From CAZBWP01 sp964630265 (GTDB lineage: Bacteria; Pseudomonadota; Alphaproteobacteria; Rhodospirillales; Defluviicoccaceae): a stretch of 64,000 bases of DNA. The DNA is taken from the NCBI GenBank assembly GCA_964630265.1, contig CAZVRW010000013.1, positions 1 to 64,000 on the forward strand, in the 5' to 3' direction. The first letter of the stretch is position 1. Each line of letters begins with the position of its first letter. A program made the position numbers and the translations under genes. Positions 32,997 to 42,351 of this stretch are shown here, piece by piece. The notes under the pieces were generated by a model. The model had not been told where the DNA came from, did no database searches, and saw only the letters and a list, made by a program, of their open reading frames with translations.

Positions 32997-35247
32997 TGGT
33001 GGTCGCCAGGTAGACGCCGTCCCACGTCGGCGCCGGCGGCGCCTGCGCGTACTCGTCGATTCGCGCTTCGTAGACGTCATAGAGTTTCGCGATGCCGAAA
33101 CCGTCGACGAGTTTGCGGCAGTCGGCGAGCCACCGTCTGGCATCGTCCCAGCGCTGCCCGCGATAGGCGGCAAGCAAGGCATCGTGGGCGGCTTCCAGCA
33201 TGGGGAAAAGGTTGCCGGACTTGGTCGCGGCATCGCCGACCAGCGTATAGATGCGCGCCGCGGTCCGCTTGCCCTGGACCCGAATAAGATCTAGTTCCAG
33301 GAACGCCAGATCGGGCACGCGGGCGCGCGTGTTCTCGCCGACGACGATGCCGACGCCGTAGGTCTTCGACTGCCCTTCCAGGCGCGACGCGAGGTTGACG
33401 TCGTCGCCCAGCACCGAATAGTCGAAGCGCTGATCGGAGCCCATGTTGCCGACGACAACGTCCCCGGTGTTGACACCGATGCCGACCGCGAGCGGCTGGA
33501 ACGGGCGCCCGTCGGCGAGCGCTTCCGCTGCCAGCCGCTCATTCAGCGGGTCCATCGCTGCCTGCATCTCCAGGGCGGCGAGGCAGGCGTGGCGGGCATG
33601 ATCCGGATCGTCCAGCGGCGCGTTCCAGAAGGCCATGATGCAGTCGCCCATGTATTTGTCGACGGTCCCCCGGCGGTCCAGGATGACCGCGGTCAATGGT
33701 GTCAGCAGCTTGTTGACGAGCGACGTCAGGCCCTCGGGATGCCCCTTGAATGTCTCGGAAATCGTCGTGAAGCCGCGCACGTCGCAGAACAGGATCGTCA
33801 TGGTGCGGGTCTCGCCGCCGAGCTTCAACTGCCCGGGATCCTCGGCGAGCTTCTCGACCATCGCGGGCGCCAGGTAGAAGCCGAATGCCTGGCGGACGCG
33901 CCGGCGGCTCGCCTCCTCGCTGGCGTAGCCCGAAAACGTCAGAAGGGTGTAGAGCAGCAACAGGGCGACGGCGAGATAACCGACGTCGAAGAGCAGCAGT
34001 TGGCTGGTGAAGAGATGCCACGCGGTCGCCGCGGCACCACCGGCGATGGCGACGAACAACAGTGCCGACCACTTGGCGCCGACCCAGGGCACCAGCCAGA
34101 CCAGCAACAGCCCGCCCGCAAGGATAATCGCCGCCTCGATGCCGAGCATGATACCGGGACGTCTCAGGAAGGATCCCGTCAGCGCGCTCTCGATCACCTG
34201 GGCATGCACCTCGACGCCGGGAACGAGGCTCGCGGTCGGGATCGAGCGGATGTCGTGCAGCCCGAACGCGGAGGTGCCAAGAATCACCAGCTTGCCCGCA
34301 AAGCGGTTCGGATCGGCGCTTCCCTCCAGCACGCTCTTGACGGAGACGTACTTGCCGTGGTCGGGCACAGCGAAATAGGGCCAGGCGCGGCCGTTTCGGT
34401 CGGTCGGGATCGCCTGCAGCCGCCGGTCAATCTTCAACGCCGTCATGCCGGCATAGTTGAACTCCGCGATCACCGCCGGCCGCCCGGTCAGCACCCGCAG
34501 CATCTCCACCGATAGCGCCGGATACAGTTCGCCCTCGAAGCCGATCACCGTCGGCACCCGCCGCACGATGCCGTCCTGTTCGGGAAAGATGGTGATGAAG
34601 CCGTGCCCCTTGCCCACCGACTCGAGGATCGGGATGTTGCGGATCAGTCCCGGCGCCGTGACGACCACCGACACAGGATCAGGAGCGTCCAGGGTCCGCT
34701 TCGCGTGCACGGTCCGCTGCAAGGCGACGATGCCGTCATCCTCCCGATCGGCGCTGAAACCGTGCCGGCCGAGAACGACGGGATGGGCGGACAGCTTCGA
34801 GGCGAAGATCTCATCGTTGCTCGGCAGCCGCAGCATGATGCGACGGGTTTCGTCGTCGAGTCCCGGCAGGATCGACGCGACGTTCGCCGGATTCATCCGG
34901 TCCGGTTCCGGAAAAACCACGTCGAACGCCACCTGAACGGCGCCCATGGCCATGATCTTCTCGACGAGTTCGGCGAGCAGGACGCGGGGCCACGGCCATT
35001 GGCCGTACGCGGCGAGACTGTCCTCGTCGATGTCGACGATGGTGACGGGCTCGATGGTGACGGCGCGCGGCTTCAGCACCTGGTAGAAGTCGAACAGCTT
35101 GACCCGCAAGATCTGGACTGGCAGCGGATCGAGGACGTAGACGGTCAGCAGCAGGGCCAGGACGCTCAGTCCGGCGAGCCGCTCGAGCCCGAACAGGCGC
35201 TTGAGCCGGCTGAACCATGCCGCTTTCCGCATCGCCGCAGCCGCCAT
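32992..35247 (-). CDS. CHASE2-domain class III adenylate/guanylate cyclase
   Basis: About 751-residue membrane receptor cyclase. One N-terminal transmembrane helix (about 20-38), an extracytoplasmic CHASE2 sensor domain (about 50-345; VDIDEDSLAAYGQWPWPR), then three closely spaced transmembrane helices (about 355-440) and a cytoplasmic class III cyclase domain (about 495-680). The catalytic metal aspartates are in ILFCDVRGFT and KYMGDCIMAFW, with the transition-state region DDVNLASRLEG. The Lys of DKYMGD and the Asp in DYSVLGD favour ATP, so cAMP is the likelier product. I start at 35247 (AGGAG upstream); longer frames to 35523 lack support. It is divergent from a type I secretion pair. Confidence 0.9.
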   Translation of the reverse strand: MAAAAMRKAAWFSRLKRLFGLERLAGLSVLALLLTVYVLDPLPVQILRVKLFDFYQVLKPRAVTIEPVTIVDIDEDSLAAYGQWPWPRVLLAELVEKIMAMGAVQVAFDVVFPEPDRMNPANVASILPGLDDETRRIMLRLPSNDEIFASKLSAHPVVLGRHGFSADREDDGIVALQRTVHAKRTLDAPDPVSVVVTAPGLIRNIPILESVGKGHGFITIFPEQDGIVRRVPTVIGFEGELYPALSVEMLRVLTGRPAVIAEFNYAGMTALKIDRRLQAIPTDRNGRAWPYFAVPDHGKYVSVKSVLEGSADPNRFAGKLVILGTSAFGLHDIRSIPTASLVPGVEVHAQVIESALTGSFLRRPGIMLGIEAAIILAGGLLLVWLVPWVGAKWSALLFVAIAGGAAATAWHLFTSQLLLFDVGYLAVALLLLYTLLTFSGYASEEASRRRVRQAFGFYLAPAMVEKLAEDPGQLKLGGETRTMTILFCDVRGFTTISETFKGHPEGLTSLVNKLLTPLTAVILDRRGTVDKYMGDCIMAFWNAPLDDPDHARHACLAALEMQAAMDPLNERLAAEALADGRPFQPLAVGIGVNTGDVVVGNMGSDQRFDYSVLGDDVNLASRLEGQSKTYGVGIVVGENTRARVPDLAFLELDLIRVQGKRTAARIYTLVGDAATKSGNLFPMLEAAHDALLAAYRGQRWDDARRWLADCRKLVDGFGIAKLYDVYEARIDEYAQAPPAPTWDGVYLATTK

Positions 35248-35428
35248 CGCGTGACCGTCTCCTGGCGCCGAACCCTGATCGACCTTGTGCGACGTGCCGC
35301 GGCCGACGGTCAAGGGCCGGCGTGGCTTCCGACCGTGCGTGACGGTCAGACCGTCGGTGTAAATCTGGCGGAATGCTTGAAAAACGTTATGTGGAAGCCA
35401 GGCAAAGGGCAGCGTATACTGCGCGTCC

Positions 35429-37294
35429 ATGACCACACGCGAAACGAAGTCCTGGTTCCGGCCCTTCCTCCTGACGTTGGCGCCGACCTTTCGCGAAGTG
35501 CTGGCGATGTCGTTCTTCGTCAACCTGATGGCGTTGTCGGTGCCGGTGTTCGTGCTGCAGATCTACGATCGCGTGGTGTTCCACGCCGGCCTCAGCACCT
35601 TGCATGGCTTGGTCATCGGCATGGCCGCCGTGCTGGTGTTCGACTGGGTCCTGCGGCAGTCACGCGCTCGAATCCTGCAGACGGTCGCCGCGCGTACGGA
35701 CGTCGAGGTCGGTCGCAGGCTGTTCGACAAGATGATGGCGTTGCCGCTGCCGGCGCTGGAAAGTCGCGCCGCGGCGGCGTGGCATTCCCTGTTCCGCGAC
35801 GTCGACATCGTTCGCAACGCGGTGTCGGGAGCGTCGGCCGTTTTGCTGTGCGACCTGCCGTTCGCCATTCTGTTTCTCGGGCTCGTGTTCATCATCGCCG
35901 AGCCGATCGCCTGGGTGTTGGTGATCATGCTGCCGATCTTCGTCTTCGTCGCTTGGCGCTCCGGCGCGGTGATGGCGTCGGCCGGCCGCGCCGAGCGGGA
36001 CAGCGCGCTCGATCGGGAACGCCTGACCGCCGAACTCGTCGCCGGGCGAACGACGGTCAAGGCCCTGGCGTTGGATCGCGCCATGCGGCCCCTGTGGGAG
36101 GAACGCCACGCCGCCACCATCGAGCGCGCGATCGACCGCGGCGCCCGGGCCGACTCGTTCACCAATCTGGCGACGACGCTGACCATGGCCACCACGGTGG
36201 CCCTGACCGCCGTGGGCGCCGTCGCCATCATCAATCAGCAACTCACCATCGGCGCGCTGATCGCCACCAACATTCTGGCGAGCCGCCTGCTCGGGCCGCT
36301 GACGCAGCTGGTCACGCAATGGCGGACCTATGCCACGTGCGCCGATGCCGTCCGGCGCCTGGGAGACGTGTTCGCCTTGCCGGACGAGCGGCCATCGGCA
36401 GAGATCCAGATCGAGCGTCTGGCCGGCGATCTGGTCGTCGACAATGTCAGCTTCACCTATGCGACCGACGGACGGCCCGCGGTCGAGGGCCTGCGGCATA
36501 CCTTTCGCAGCCCCGGCGTGCATGCCCTCGTGGGCCGCAACGGCAGCGGCAAGACCACGCTGATCAAACTGCTGCAGGGCCTCTATGCTCCGACCGAAGG
36601 CCGCGTCCTGCTCGGCGGTGCCGATCTTTCCCAGTTCACCCGGGCGCAACTGGCCCGCTGGATCGGTTACGTGCCGCAGGAATGCACGCTGTTTGCCGGC
36701 ACGCTGCGCGACAACATTGCCGTCCGCAGCCCCGACGCCAGCGACGCCGAGATCATCGCCGCGGCGACGCTGGCCGGCGCGCATGCGCAGATCCTCGACC
36801 TGCCGGACGGCTACGGCACCGACGTCGGCGAAGCCGGGGCGCGGCTCTCGGCGGGGCAGCGACAACGCGTCGCCATCGCCCGGGGCCTGCTCGGCGACCC
36901 CACCGTGGTGCTCATGGACGAGCCGTCGAGCAACCTGGACCGGGAGGCCGAGCACGACCTCAGACGAACCATCGCCGAGCTCGGCAAGGACCGGTTGGTC
37001 ATCGTCGTCACCCACAGTCCCATTCTGCTCGGTGCCTGCCAGTGGCTGATGGCCATGGACAAGGGCCGCGTCGCCCTGGCCGGCCCGACCGAGGAGATCC
37101 TGCCGCGCATGATGGGCGGCGGTCGCCGACCGTCTGCTCCGGAGGTGGCGCAAGGGCGCGGTTCGACGGCTGGCGGTGCGCCCGCCGCCGCGCCGGCATC
37201 GGGGGCAGCGGTGATGACGCTGTCCACGGTCTCAAGAGAGGCCGATGCGCCGGGGCCGTCGAATGACGAACCGCCGCGGGAGGCCGCACGATGA
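35429..37294 (+). CDS. Type I secretion ABC transporter/ATPase
   Basis: 621-residue half-transporter of the HlyB/PrtD/LapB class. Transmembrane domain (about 15-310) followed by an ABC ATPase domain (about 325-580): Walker A GRNGSGKTT (about 370), signature LSAGQRQR (about 472) and Walker B VVLMDEPSSNLD (about 492). There is no N-terminal C39 peptidase, which points to export of proteins with uncleaved C-terminal signals such as RTX adhesins or enzymes. An Ala/Pro-rich tail (about 585-621) is unusual. The next gene, the HlyD-type adaptor, overlaps by four bases. Neither an outer-membrane TolC-like gene nor a substrate gene is present here. Confidence 0.92.
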   Translation: MTTRETKSWFRPFLLTLAPTFREVLAMSFFVNLMALSVPVFVLQIYDRVVFHAGLSTLHGLVIGMAAVLVFDWVLRQSRARILQTVAARTDVEVGRRLFDKMMALPLPALESRAAAAWHSLFRDVDIVRNAVSGASAVLLCDLPFAILFLGLVFIIAEPIAWVLVIMLPIFVFVAWRSGAVMASAGRAERDSALDRERLTAELVAGRTTVKALALDRAMRPLWEERHAATIERAIDRGARADSFTNLATTLTMATTVALTAVGAVAIINQQLTIGALIATNILASRLLGPLTQLVTQWRTYATCADAVRRLGDVFALPDERPSAEIQIERLAGDLVVDNVSFTYATDGRPAVEGLRHTFRSPGVHALVGRNGSGKTTLIKLLQGLYAPTEGRVLLGGADLSQFTRAQLARWIGYVPQECTLFAGTLRDNIAVRSPDASDAEIIAAATLAGAHAQILDLPDGYGTDVGEAGARLSAGQRQRVAIARGLLGDPTVVLMDEPSSNLDREAEHDLRRTIAELGKDRLVIVVTHSPILLGACQWLMAMDKGRVALAGPTEEILPRMMGGGRRPSAPEVAQGRGSTAGGAPAAAPASGAAVMTLSTVSREADAPGPSNDEPPREAAR

Positions 37295-38580
37295 GCCGCC
37301 TCGATGCCGTGCTTATCAACCATCCATTGCCGACTTGGCGCCCCCTCGCCTGGCTGGTCATCGTCGTCCTCGCCACGGGTGTGGTCTGGTCCTACTTCGC
37401 CCAACTCGACGAGGTGGCGATCGCCGTCGGCGAGGTCATTCCGCGGGACAGGGTCAAGGTCATCCAGCATCTGGAGGGCGGCATCATCACCAGCATCAAC
37501 GTCCGCGAGGGCGACGCGGTGCGCGAAGGCGATGTTCTGGTCAGTCTCGACCTGGGCTCGCGCGCCCTCAATCGCGAGGAGTTGCAGGCGCGACTGGATG
37601 GCGAGCGTCTGCGCCGCGTGCGGCTCACCGCACAGATCGAGAACGCCGACCCGGACTTTCCCGCCGACGCGCTGGCACGGCAACCGGCGCTGGCGAACGC
37701 CGAGCGACGAGCGTTCGAAGCGCGACGGCAGGAGCTCAAGTCGGCGCTCGCCGTTCTGGAGACGCGGGTCGAACAAAAGGTGCTGGAGGTGCAGGAACTG
37801 GAGGCGCGCAAGGCCGCCGTCACCAAGAACCTGGAACTCGCCCGCCGCCGCCTGGGCATGTCGACGGCGCTCCTCGCCCGCAGGCTGACACCCGAAATGG
37901 ACCACCTGGAGCTGCAGGCGGAGGTGGAGAGCCTGGAGGGGGAACTGGCAAGCCTGACGCCGGCGTTGCCGCGCGTGCGTGCCGCGGTCGTCGAAGCCGA
38001 ACAGCGGATCGTCGAAACCCGCGACCGGTTCCGCCGGGAAGCACAGGAAGAATTGCGAGAGACCGAGCAGACGATCGCCCGGCTGGACGAACTGGTCCAG
38101 GAGGCGAGCCGACAGGGCGCGCGCGCAGACATTCGCAGCCCGATCGACGGCATCGTCAAGAACACCCGCTACAACACCATCGGTGGCGTGGTCGCCGCCG
38201 GCGAGCCGATCATGGAACTCGTGCCGACCGGCGACCGGCTGGTCGTCGAGGCGCGGCTCGATCCCACCGATCGCGGCTATGTCGAAGAAGGACAGCGCGC
38301 TGTCGTCAAGGTGACGGCCTATGATTTCGTGCGCTACGGCGGGCTCGAAGGCACCGTGGTCCACGTCGCCCCGGATTCCAGCGCGACCGAGCAGGGGTTG
38401 CCATTCTTTCGCGTGATCGTGGAAACCGACAAAACCTATCTCGGCGGCGAGGACGGCGGCTTGCCGATCAAGCCCGGCATGCAGGCCACGGCAGACATTC
38501 ACACCGGCACCAAATCGGTCCTGCTCTACCTGATCAAGCCGGTCCTCAAGCTCCAGCACGAGGCCTTTCGGGAGCGCTGA
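37291..38580 (+). CDS. HlyD-family type I secretion adaptor
   Basis: 429-residue periplasmic membrane fusion protein partnering the upstream ABC transporter. N-terminal transmembrane helix (about 18-38), lipoyl/barrel-sandwich half (about 45-95; VIQHLEGGIITSINVREGD), a long coiled-coil hairpin (about 95-285), the second lipoyl half (IRSPIDGIVKNTRYNTIGGVV), and the HlyD beta-barrel (about 310-429). The conserved HLEGGI and the C-terminal KPGMQATADIHTG are typical of type I secretion adaptors. It overlaps the transporter stop by four bases and ends 26 bases from the convergent MBL hydrolase. Confidence 0.93.
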   Translation: MSRLDAVLINHPLPTWRPLAWLVIVVLATGVVWSYFAQLDEVAIAVGEVIPRDRVKVIQHLEGGIITSINVREGDAVREGDVLVSLDLGSRALNREELQARLDGERLRRVRLTAQIENADPDFPADALARQPALANAERRAFEARRQELKSALAVLETRVEQKVLEVQELEARKAAVTKNLELARRRLGMSTALLARRLTPEMDHLELQAEVESLEGELASLTPALPRVRAAVVEAEQRIVETRDRFRREAQEELRETEQTIARLDELVQEASRQGARADIRSPIDGIVKNTRYNTIGGVVAAGEPIMELVPTGDRLVVEARLDPTDRGYVEEGQRAVVKVTAYDFVRYGGLEGTVVHVAPDSSATEQGLPFFRVIVETDKTYLGGEDGGLPIKPGMQATADIHTGTKSVLLYLIKPVLKLQHEAFRER

Positions 38581-38606
38581 TACCGCTCCCCGTGCCCGTC
38601 TTGACC

Positions 38607-39428
38607 TCAGTCCAGGCGAACCTGCATCCCCTCCCTGGAAACGATCGTGTTTTCCCAGGCCGCCGTCGCCTCGCGCTCCAAGGCGTCCATGAACGCGTCG
38701 TCATGGTCCGGTTCGTGGTGGAAAATCGCGAGCTTCTTGACGTTGGCCGCCCGGCAAAGCCGCATGCCCTCGTTCCACGTGGAATGCCCCCAGCCGATAT
38801 GTTCTGGGAACTCGGCCTCCGTGTAGGTGCTATCGTAGATCACCAGATCCGCCCCTTCGATCAGCGAAAGGATGTTCTGGTCCGGACGACCCGGCACATG
38901 TTCGGTATCGGTGACGTAGCAGACCGACCGGCCGGCGTGTTCGATGCGATAGGCGGTGGCGCCGTTCGGATGGTTCAACGGGACGGTGCGGACGCAGACG
39001 TCCGAATAGAGTTGAAAGTCATCGCCCGCCTCGAAATCCAGATACTCGACGATCGCTTTCATGGCATCCAGCGGCACGGGGAACATCGGATCGTGCATCT
39101 GCATGGACAGGGCGCCGTGCACGCCGCCCTGGTCGCGCAGATGCCCGGCCATCACCCGCACATGCCGTTTCGGATCATAGGCCGGGCGAAAGAACGGCAG
39201 GCCATTGATGTGGTCCCAGTGCGTATGCGTCAGCAACAGGTGGATCGTCCGCACGTCGCGCTCGAGAAACACCTTTCCAACCCCGCGGATCCCGGTGCCG
39301 GCGTCGAGAAGGAATCGGTGATCGCCGACCCCAACCTCGACGCAGCTGGTATTGCCGCCGTACTTGACGTGGTCGGGGGACGGACAGGCAATGCTGCCGC
39401 GCACGCCCCAAAACCGCACAAAGAACAT
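38607..39428 (-). CDS. Metallo-beta-lactamase-fold hydrolase
   Basis: 273-residue soluble MBL-fold enzyme. The zinc-binding motif THTHWDH (His68, His70, Asp72, His73) is complete; further ligands are in TVPLNHPNG, YVTDTEH and the late IFHHEPDH. The opening FWGVRGSIACPSPDHVKYGGN is typical of the PhnP/RNase Z-like subgroup, some of which are phosphodiesterases. The exact substrate cannot be assigned. It lies 30 bases downstream of the SAM hydroxide adenosyltransferase gene on the same strand and is likely cotranscribed with it. Confidence 0.85.
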   Translation of the reverse strand: MFFVRFWGVRGSIACPSPDHVKYGGNTSCVEVGVGDHRFLLDAGTGIRGVGKVFLERDVRTIHLLLTHTHWDHINGLPFFRPAYDPKRHVRVMAGHLRDQGGVHGALSMQMHDPMFPVPLDAMKAIVEYLDFEAGDDFQLYSDVCVRTVPLNHPNGATAYRIEHAGRSVCYVTDTEHVPGRPDQNILSLIEGADLVIYDSTYTEAEFPEHIGWGHSTWNEGMRLCRAANVKKLAIFHHEPDHDDAFMDALEREATAAWENTIVSREGMQVRLD

Positions 39429-39458
39429 ATCATCCTGCTCCCGGATCCTCGAATTCCC

Positions 39459-40226
39459 CTACCCTACGCCACGGGTCAGCGATCGTTTCTCGCGGTCGCT
39501 GCTGATGGCCACGCGCGTGCCCACGTCGATCGACAGGTGGTGCGCGGCATTGCCCATGTTGACGGCAATCTCTATCAGGCCGTTTGCGTTCTCGTACCAA
39601 AAAATTTCGCCGGCATCGACGCGCACGAAGGTCTCGGCACGGCGCAGTCGGCACCCGGCGACGATCACCATGGCGTCGGCGGGCACGGCGGCCGCGCGCA
39701 CGCCGGTCATGCAGTTGCCAAAGGCATCTACGTAGATGACTTGCAGCAGATCATCCGGCCAATCGCCGCGGCGGATATCGGCGATGGCATGCTCACGGCC
39801 CGGCGGCACTTCGTCCCGGGCAAGCCGGGCGGCAACCGGCGCGAACAGGTCACGGCCATGAAACGACGCCGAAAGGTGGTCGGGACGCCAAGTGATGTGC
39901 CACCAGCGCGCCGGCTCAATGGCGCGACGGACGACGAGCTCGAACAGGCCGTTCTCCGGACCGACAAACCAGCGGCCATCGGCCCACACCACGGCAGGCA
40001 AACGCTTGCCGCCTACGCCGGGATCGACCACACAAAGAAAGACCGTACCTGACGGAAATTCCGCCACATAGGCGGCGAGCAGATAGGCGGCGGCCCGTGG
40101 ATCGAGGGACGGCGCGTCGGCGAACAGGTCGATGACATCGGCATGGGGCGCCGCGCGGCGCAGCACCGCCGTCATCTGGCCGACATACGGTCCCGGTGAA
40201 CCGAAGTCCGTGAACAGGACGATCAT
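39459..40226 (-). CDS. SAM hydroxide adenosyltransferase (DUF62/SAM hydrolase)
   Basis: 255-residue enzyme of the fluorinase/chlorinase fold that most likely hydrolyses S-adenosylmethionine to adenosine and methionine. Family motifs: LFTDFGSPGPYVGQM at the N-terminus, CVVDPGVGG, FVGPENGLFE, FHGRDLFAP and VDAFGNCMTG. Chlorinase/fluorinase loop insertions are not evident, so hydroxide is the probable nucleophile. The ATG at 40226 has no ribosome site; instead an 11-bp hairpin ends three bases before it. It lies 105 bases after rpoH on the same strand. Confidence 0.88.
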   Translation of the reverse strand: MIVLFTDFGSPGPYVGQMTAVLRRAAPHADVIDLFADAPSLDPRAAAYLLAAYVAEFPSGTVFLCVVDPGVGGKRLPAVVWADGRWFVGPENGLFELVVRRAIEPARWWHITWRPDHLSASFHGRDLFAPVAARLARDEVPPGREHAIADIRRGDWPDDLLQVIYVDAFGNCMTGVRAAAVPADAMVIVAGCRLRRAETFVRVDAGEIFWYENANGLIEIAVNMGNAAHHLSIDVGTRVAISSDREKRSLTRGVG

Positions 40227-40229
40227 GGT

Positions 40230-40264
40230 GGCGCTGGGCTCAAGCGAACACCCAGCCCAGCGCC
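40230..40264 (-). promoter_or_regulatory. Stem-loop abutting the SAM hydrolase start codon
   Basis: Arms 40254-40264 and 40230-40240 pair perfectly over 11 bp (GGCGCTGGGCT/AGCCCAGCGCC) around a 13-base loop. On the transcript the hairpin ends three bases before the ATG at 40226. It could block ribosome entry or be a weak rpoH stop; there is no T-run. Confidence 0.6.
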
Positions 40265-40331
40265 TTGCAAGATGTCTTGATGGCCGGCCGCGGCCGAGGG
40301 ATGGGCCTCACCCGTCGGCATGGCATCCTGG

Positions 40332-41213
40332 TTACGCGGCGGCGGCGGTGGCTGACGCGACCATCGCCTTGCGCACCTTCTCCAGGGCCCGCGCTTCGAG
40401 CTGGCGCACGCGTTCCCGGCTGATCCCGTAGACACTTCCCAATTCTTCGAGCGTCTTCGGATTCTCCTGCAGCCACCGCTCGCTCAGGATGTGCTGTTCG
40501 CGGTCCGGCAATTCAGCCATCGCGGCGGCGAGTAGACCGCGCCGGTGATTACGTTCCTCGTCATCGGCGTAGACCGCCTCCGGCGAGGGCGACTCGTCGA
40601 TCAGCGAATCCTGGAACTCGGCACCATCGTCGCGGTCCCGAGCCATTGGCGCATTCAGCGAGAAATCGCGCGAGGCGAGGCGCCGGTTCATGTCGATGAC
40701 GTCGTTTCGCGAGACCTTCATGTGCTCGGCGAGATCGTCCGCCTGTTCGGGATTCAATTCACCATTGTCGATGATGTCCAGTTCCCGCTTGATCCGTCGC
40801 AGGCTGAAAAACAGCTTCTTCTGCGCCGCCAGCGTTCCCATCTTAACCAATGACCAGGACCGCAGGATGTACTCGGTGATCGCCGCGCGAATCCACCACA
40901 TGGCATACGTGGCGAGGCGGAATCCCCGCTCCGGCTCGAACTTCTTCACCGCCTTCATCAGGCCGATGTTGCCTTCCGAGATCAGGTCTGCGACCGGCAC
41001 GCCATAGCCGCGATAGCCCATGGCGATTTTCGCCACGAGACGCAGATGGCTGGTCACGAGTTTGTGGGCAGCGTCGACATCGCCGTCCTCGCGGAAGCGC
41101 GACGCCAGCTGGAATTCCTCGGTATCCGTCAAGATTGGAAAGGCCCAGATCTCCCGGAAGTAACGAGCGAGACCGCCGTCGACGGGGACGGCGGGAAGGT
41201 TGAACGAAGCCAT
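40332..41213 (-). CDS. rpoH: RNA polymerase sigma factor RpoH (sigma-32)
   Basis: Heat-shock sigma factor of 293 residues directing transcription of chaperone and protease genes. Region 1.2/2 (about 45-120) includes LVTSHLRLVAKIAMGYRGYG, LISEGNIGLMKAVKKF and FRLATYAMWWIRAAI. The RpoH box QKKLFFSLRRIK (about 131-142), unique to this sigma class, is intact, and region 4 carries the helix-turn-helix (LEELGSVYGISRERVRQLE). The start at 41213 has a GGGAGG ribosome site; a GTG one codon earlier is possible. Alphaproteobacteria often have more than one rpoH; whether others exist is not visible here. Confidence 0.95.
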   Translation of the reverse strand: MASFNLPAVPVDGGLARYFREIWAFPILTDTEEFQLASRFREDGDVDAAHKLVTSHLRLVAKIAMGYRGYGVPVADLISEGNIGLMKAVKKFEPERGFRLATYAMWWIRAAITEYILRSWSLVKMGTLAAQKKLFFSLRRIKRELDIIDNGELNPEQADDLAEHMKVSRNDVIDMNRRLASRDFSLNAPMARDRDDGAEFQDSLIDESPSPEAVYADDEERNHRRGLLAAAMAELPDREQHILSERWLQENPKTLEELGSVYGISRERVRQLEARALEKVRKAMVASATAAAA

Positions 41214-41699
41214 CACTGACCTCCCTAATTCTATGATGCTAGTCTATTACGGCCGCGGGCGTGCGAACGCGCCAAGCGCGTTGCAAAGCCACGTTTCGCG
41301 GATGTCACCCTAAGGACAACGATCCGCAGGGGAGCCTAGAGCTCGACGGGAGGCCGTTTGCATCATCATCATCATGACAACATATCCTTCTCCTGAAGCG
41401 ATACGATTGGACGACTCACCGATCGGCCAAGTCCTCATGGCGGCCCGCATGCGGCACCGCCTCAGTCCCGATGGGCTACGTTAATTAAACCCTCAAACTT
41501 TGTCAACAATTTCCGCACCAGTCCGCGTGACACCGACGCCGACCACGCACCGCCGGCCCGAGTCCGCCGCCGTTCCAACCGTCGGGGACCGTTGCGAGCG
41601 GCCGGCCCCGCCCCGCGAGCGACCGTTGCGAGAGGATGGTGATGCGCCTACCTTCTCAAGGGTTATTCTCCATCGGCAACGCGTGTGACGTCTTGGCTC
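41214..41699. other. Divergent intergenic region upstream of rpoH and hpnM
   Basis: 486 bases that must contain the promoters of rpoH and hpnM. It holds a (CAT)5 run at 41361-41375 and a locally AT-rich patch near 41482-41510 (TTAATTAAACC). No gene or certain promoter was identified; a sigma-32-like promoter for rpoH was looked for and not found convincingly. Confidence 0.45.
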
Positions 41700-42341
41700 A
41701 TGGTTAGGTTCATGCTTGGAATGTTTCGTCGACCTTGTGGCGGCAGCGTGGTCGCGCTTGTCCTGGTGATGCTGGTGGTGCTCCTCGTGCGCGCACCCGC
41801 GGCGGCCACCGACACCCCGACCGACGTGGTCGGGCGTTTTCAAGACGCCGCTCTCGCGGTGTGGACCGACGCCGACAACCTGTCGGCCAGCCAACGTTTT
41901 CAACGGCTGGAAGAGCCGGTACGCGCCGCCTTCGACCTTGAAGCGATGATCCGGATCGCCACCGGAGCAGCTTGGAAGTCCGCGACGCCGGCGGAGCAGC
42001 AGGCGCTGATCGAGGCATTCACCCGCTACAGCGTCGCCAGCTGGGCGTCCCGGTTTGATAGTTATAACGACCAGAGCTTTCAACTGCTCGGCACCCGCCC
42101 TGGCCCCTCCGGGCGGACCATCGTCGAAACCCGCATCGTTCCCCGCAGCGGCGAGGCGGTCACGCTCGACTACGTGATCGACGAAACAGCGGGATCGTCG
42201 CAGATCGTCGACGTCGTGGCCAAAGGCGTGAGTGAGTTGGCGAAACTCCGGTCCGACTATCGATTGACCCTGCGCAACGAGGGGCCGGCCGGCCTCGCGC
42301 GCGCCATCGACGGGCTCGCCGAATCGCTGCTCACCGAATAG
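41700..42341 (+). CDS. hpnM: Hopanoid-associated periplasmic protein HpnM (MlaC/Ttg2D family)
   Basis: 213-residue exported MlaC-fold protein. Signal peptide (about 5-35), then the lipid-binding fold with QRFQRLEEPVRAAFDLEAMIR, YSVASWASRFDSYN, VETRIVPRSGEAVTLDYV and KLRSDYR. This spacing and the TRIVP..GE...LDYV core match HpnM rather than generic MlaC. HpnM is thought to carry hopanoids across the periplasm together with the RND protein HpnN, encoded 1 kb downstream. The ATG at 41700 was chosen; GTG 41685 and ATG 41712 are alternatives. It is convergent with hisI, 10 bases apart. Confidence 0.8.
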   Translation: MVRFMLGMFRRPCGGSVVALVLVMLVVLLVRAPAAATDTPTDVVGRFQDAALAVWTDADNLSASQRFQRLEEPVRAAFDLEAMIRIATGAAWKSATPAEQQALIEAFTRYSVASWASRFDSYNDQSFQLLGTRPGPSGRTIVETRIVPRSGEAVTLDYVIDETAGSSQIVDVVAKGVSELAKLRSDYRLTLRNEGPAGLARAIDGLAESLLTE

Positions 42342-42351
42342 CGGACCGCCT

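Noticed and set aside
41361..41375. (CAT)5 microsatellite as a phase-variable site
   Set aside because: Too short and imperfectly placed to support a claim; not within a coding start or promoter spacer that could be identified.
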